This document shows, one piece after another, positions 63,122-64,000 of a stretch of DNA of 64,000 nt. The translations under genes were made by a program, and so were the position numbers. This DNA comes from Duncaniella dubosii (GTDB lineage: Bacteria; Bacteroidota; Bacteroidia; Bacteroidales; Muribaculaceae): positions 3,038,001 through 3,102,000 of the forward strand of contig NZ_CP039396.1 in assembly GCF_004803915.1 (NCBI RefSeq), read 5' to 3'. Every line of letters starts with the position of its first letter. The stretch's first letter is position 1. The notes beneath the pieces are model-generated. The model did not search any database, had not been told where the DNA came from, and saw only the letters and a list, made by a program, of their open reading frames with translations.

Positions 63122-64000
63122 ATGTCTGACAACAAACGAATCAAGACCGCGCTTATTTCAGTCTTTTACAAAGACGGACTGGATGAAATTTTGTCGTTGC
63201 TCCATGCCGACGGTGTTAAATTCCTTTCGACAGGGGGCACTCGTTCTTTTATTGAAAGTTTAGGTTATGAATGTGATGCCGTAGAGGATCTTACCGGCTA
63301 CCCTTCCATACTTGGCGGCCGCGTCAAAACCCTACACCCCAAAGTTTTCGGAGGCATCCTTAACCGTCGTGATAACGAGGGCGACCGGGGACAGATAGCA
63401 CAATACGAAATCCCTGAAATCGACCTTGTAATCGTAGACCTCTATCCGTTCCGTGCGACTGTGGCATCAGGAGCACCAGAAGCTGACATTATTGAGAAAA
63501 TTGACATAGGCGGCATATCGCTTATCCGCGCAGCAGCCAAGAACTACAAAGATGTAGTGATCGTCGCGTCCAAAGCACAATACAAACCTCTTGCCGAAAC
63601 GCTCAAACGCAACGGCGCCGAAACTTCTCTTGAAGAACGTCGCTGGTTCGCCGGTCAGGCTTTCGCCGTATCATCTGGCTACGACACCGACATCTACAAT
63701 TATTTCGCATCGACAACAGTTCAATGTCCCATTGACGAATGCGACGCGCTACGCATTGCATTCGATGATGCAAAAGCAATGCGCTACGGTGAAAACCCAC
63801 ATCAGAAAGGCACATTCTTCGGTGATTTCGAAGCAATGTTCACCCAGCTTCACGGCAAAGAGATTTCCTATAACAATCTCCTTGACATTGACGCGGCAGT
63901 ATCTCTGATTTCAGAATTTACCGATCCTACATTTGCAGTTCTCAAACACAACAACGCATGTGGCCTTGCGACTCGTCCTACCATCGCGGAAGCATGGAAA
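63122..64000 (+). CDS. purH: Bifunctional AICAR transformylase / IMP cyclohydrolase PurH, N-terminal part (runs off window)
   Basis: Open from the ATG at 63122 (MSDNKRIKTALISVFYKDGL) to the right edge, 293 codons with no stop. The first about 200 residues are the IMP cyclohydrolase domain: KFLSTGGTRSFIESLG, VKTLHPKVFGGILNRR, DLVIVDLYPF and IDIGGISLIRAAAKN. The transformylase domain then begins: AMRYGENPHQKGTFF, EISYNNLLDIDAAVSLI and FAVLKHNNACGLAT. It catalyses the last two steps of IMP synthesis using 10-formyl-THF. A TAACTTTG -7 element lies at 63067-63074. The rest of the gene is outside the window. Confidence 0.94.
   Translation, partial: MSDNKRIKTALISVFYKDGLDEILSLLHADGVKFLSTGGTRSFIESLGYECDAVEDLTGYPSILGGRVKTLHPKVFGGILNRRDNEGDRGQIAQYEIPEIDLVIVDLYPFRATVASGAPEADIIEKIDIGGISLIRAAAKNYKDVVIVASKAQYKPLAETLKRNGAETSLEERRWFAGQAFAVSSGYDTDIYNYFASTTVQCPIDECDALRIAFDDAKAMRYGENPHQKGTFFGDFEAMFTQLHGKEISYNNLLDIDAAVSLISEFTDPTFAVLKHNNACGLATRPTIAEAWK

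Overview
The window looks like ordinary chromosome from a gut-type member of the Bacteroidales; Muribaculaceae or a close relative is my guess from overall resemblance, not a proven assignment. Evidence for the phylum: an SprA outer-membrane translocon of the type 9 secretion system, a Bacteroidota-type RNA polymerase omega subunit, a glsB/glsA-like glycine-lipid gene pair, a biotinylated pyruvate carboxylase/oxaloacetate decarboxylase subunit, and promoters of the TTTG / TAnnTTTG type with a constant 20-nt spacer.

Layout. 1-4.6 kb (minus): a heavy-metal-type RND efflux operon (adaptor, pump, and the start of a TolC-like channel that runs off the left edge). 4.8-8.7 kb: alpha/beta hydrolase, membrane-anchored MurF-like ligase, D-Ala-D-Ala ligase and a tiny membrane protein. 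8.7-14.6 kb: rlmH, nadC, a HAD phosphatase and purL. 14.7-18.4 kb: etfB-etfA-acyl-CoA dehydrogenase. 18.4-22.0 kb (minus): rluA-like, glsA, glsB, galE as a tight operon. 22.1-30.3 kb: ruvA and giant sprA. 30.4-31.9 kb: a transposase relic and pncB. 31.9-32.8 kb: an AT-rich gene-free stretch upstream of a small HTH regulator. 33.5-39.9 kb: ABC-F ATPase, cvfB (minus), rsmG, a metallo-hydrolase and the biotin-dependent carboxyltransferase. 40-45.6 kb: outer-membrane barrel protein, rpmH, flavodoxin, and a secreted PL11-type rhamnogalacturonan lyase with two LamG domains and a probable T9SS sorting tail. 45.8-51.8 kb: ftsK, lolA-like, trxB, GNAT, recR. 52-58.9 kb: panC-panD, ffh-folD, capA-like, htpG. 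59-64 kb: a small unknown gene, a GHL10-type hydrolase, bamD, rpoZ, rpsO and the start of purH.

The most striking property is technical: eight genes (purL, galE, cvfB, ftsK, ffh, htpG, the GHL10 hydrolase, bamD) are each split by exactly one missing base, nearly always in or beside a short homopolymer, and each reads through perfectly if one base is restored. Several are essential, so consensus errors are much more likely than eight real pseudogenes. I list the two parts of each as separate entries because that is what the sequence literally encodes.

I found no CRISPR array, tRNA, rRNA, prophage or intact insertion sequence. The best biological leads are the hydrolase/MurF-like/Ddl cassette, the glycine-lipid pair beside galE, the possible bifurcating ETF, the T9SS translocon plus a likely T9SS cargo in the same window, and the cluster of TTTGCAAA palindromes before the HTH gene.
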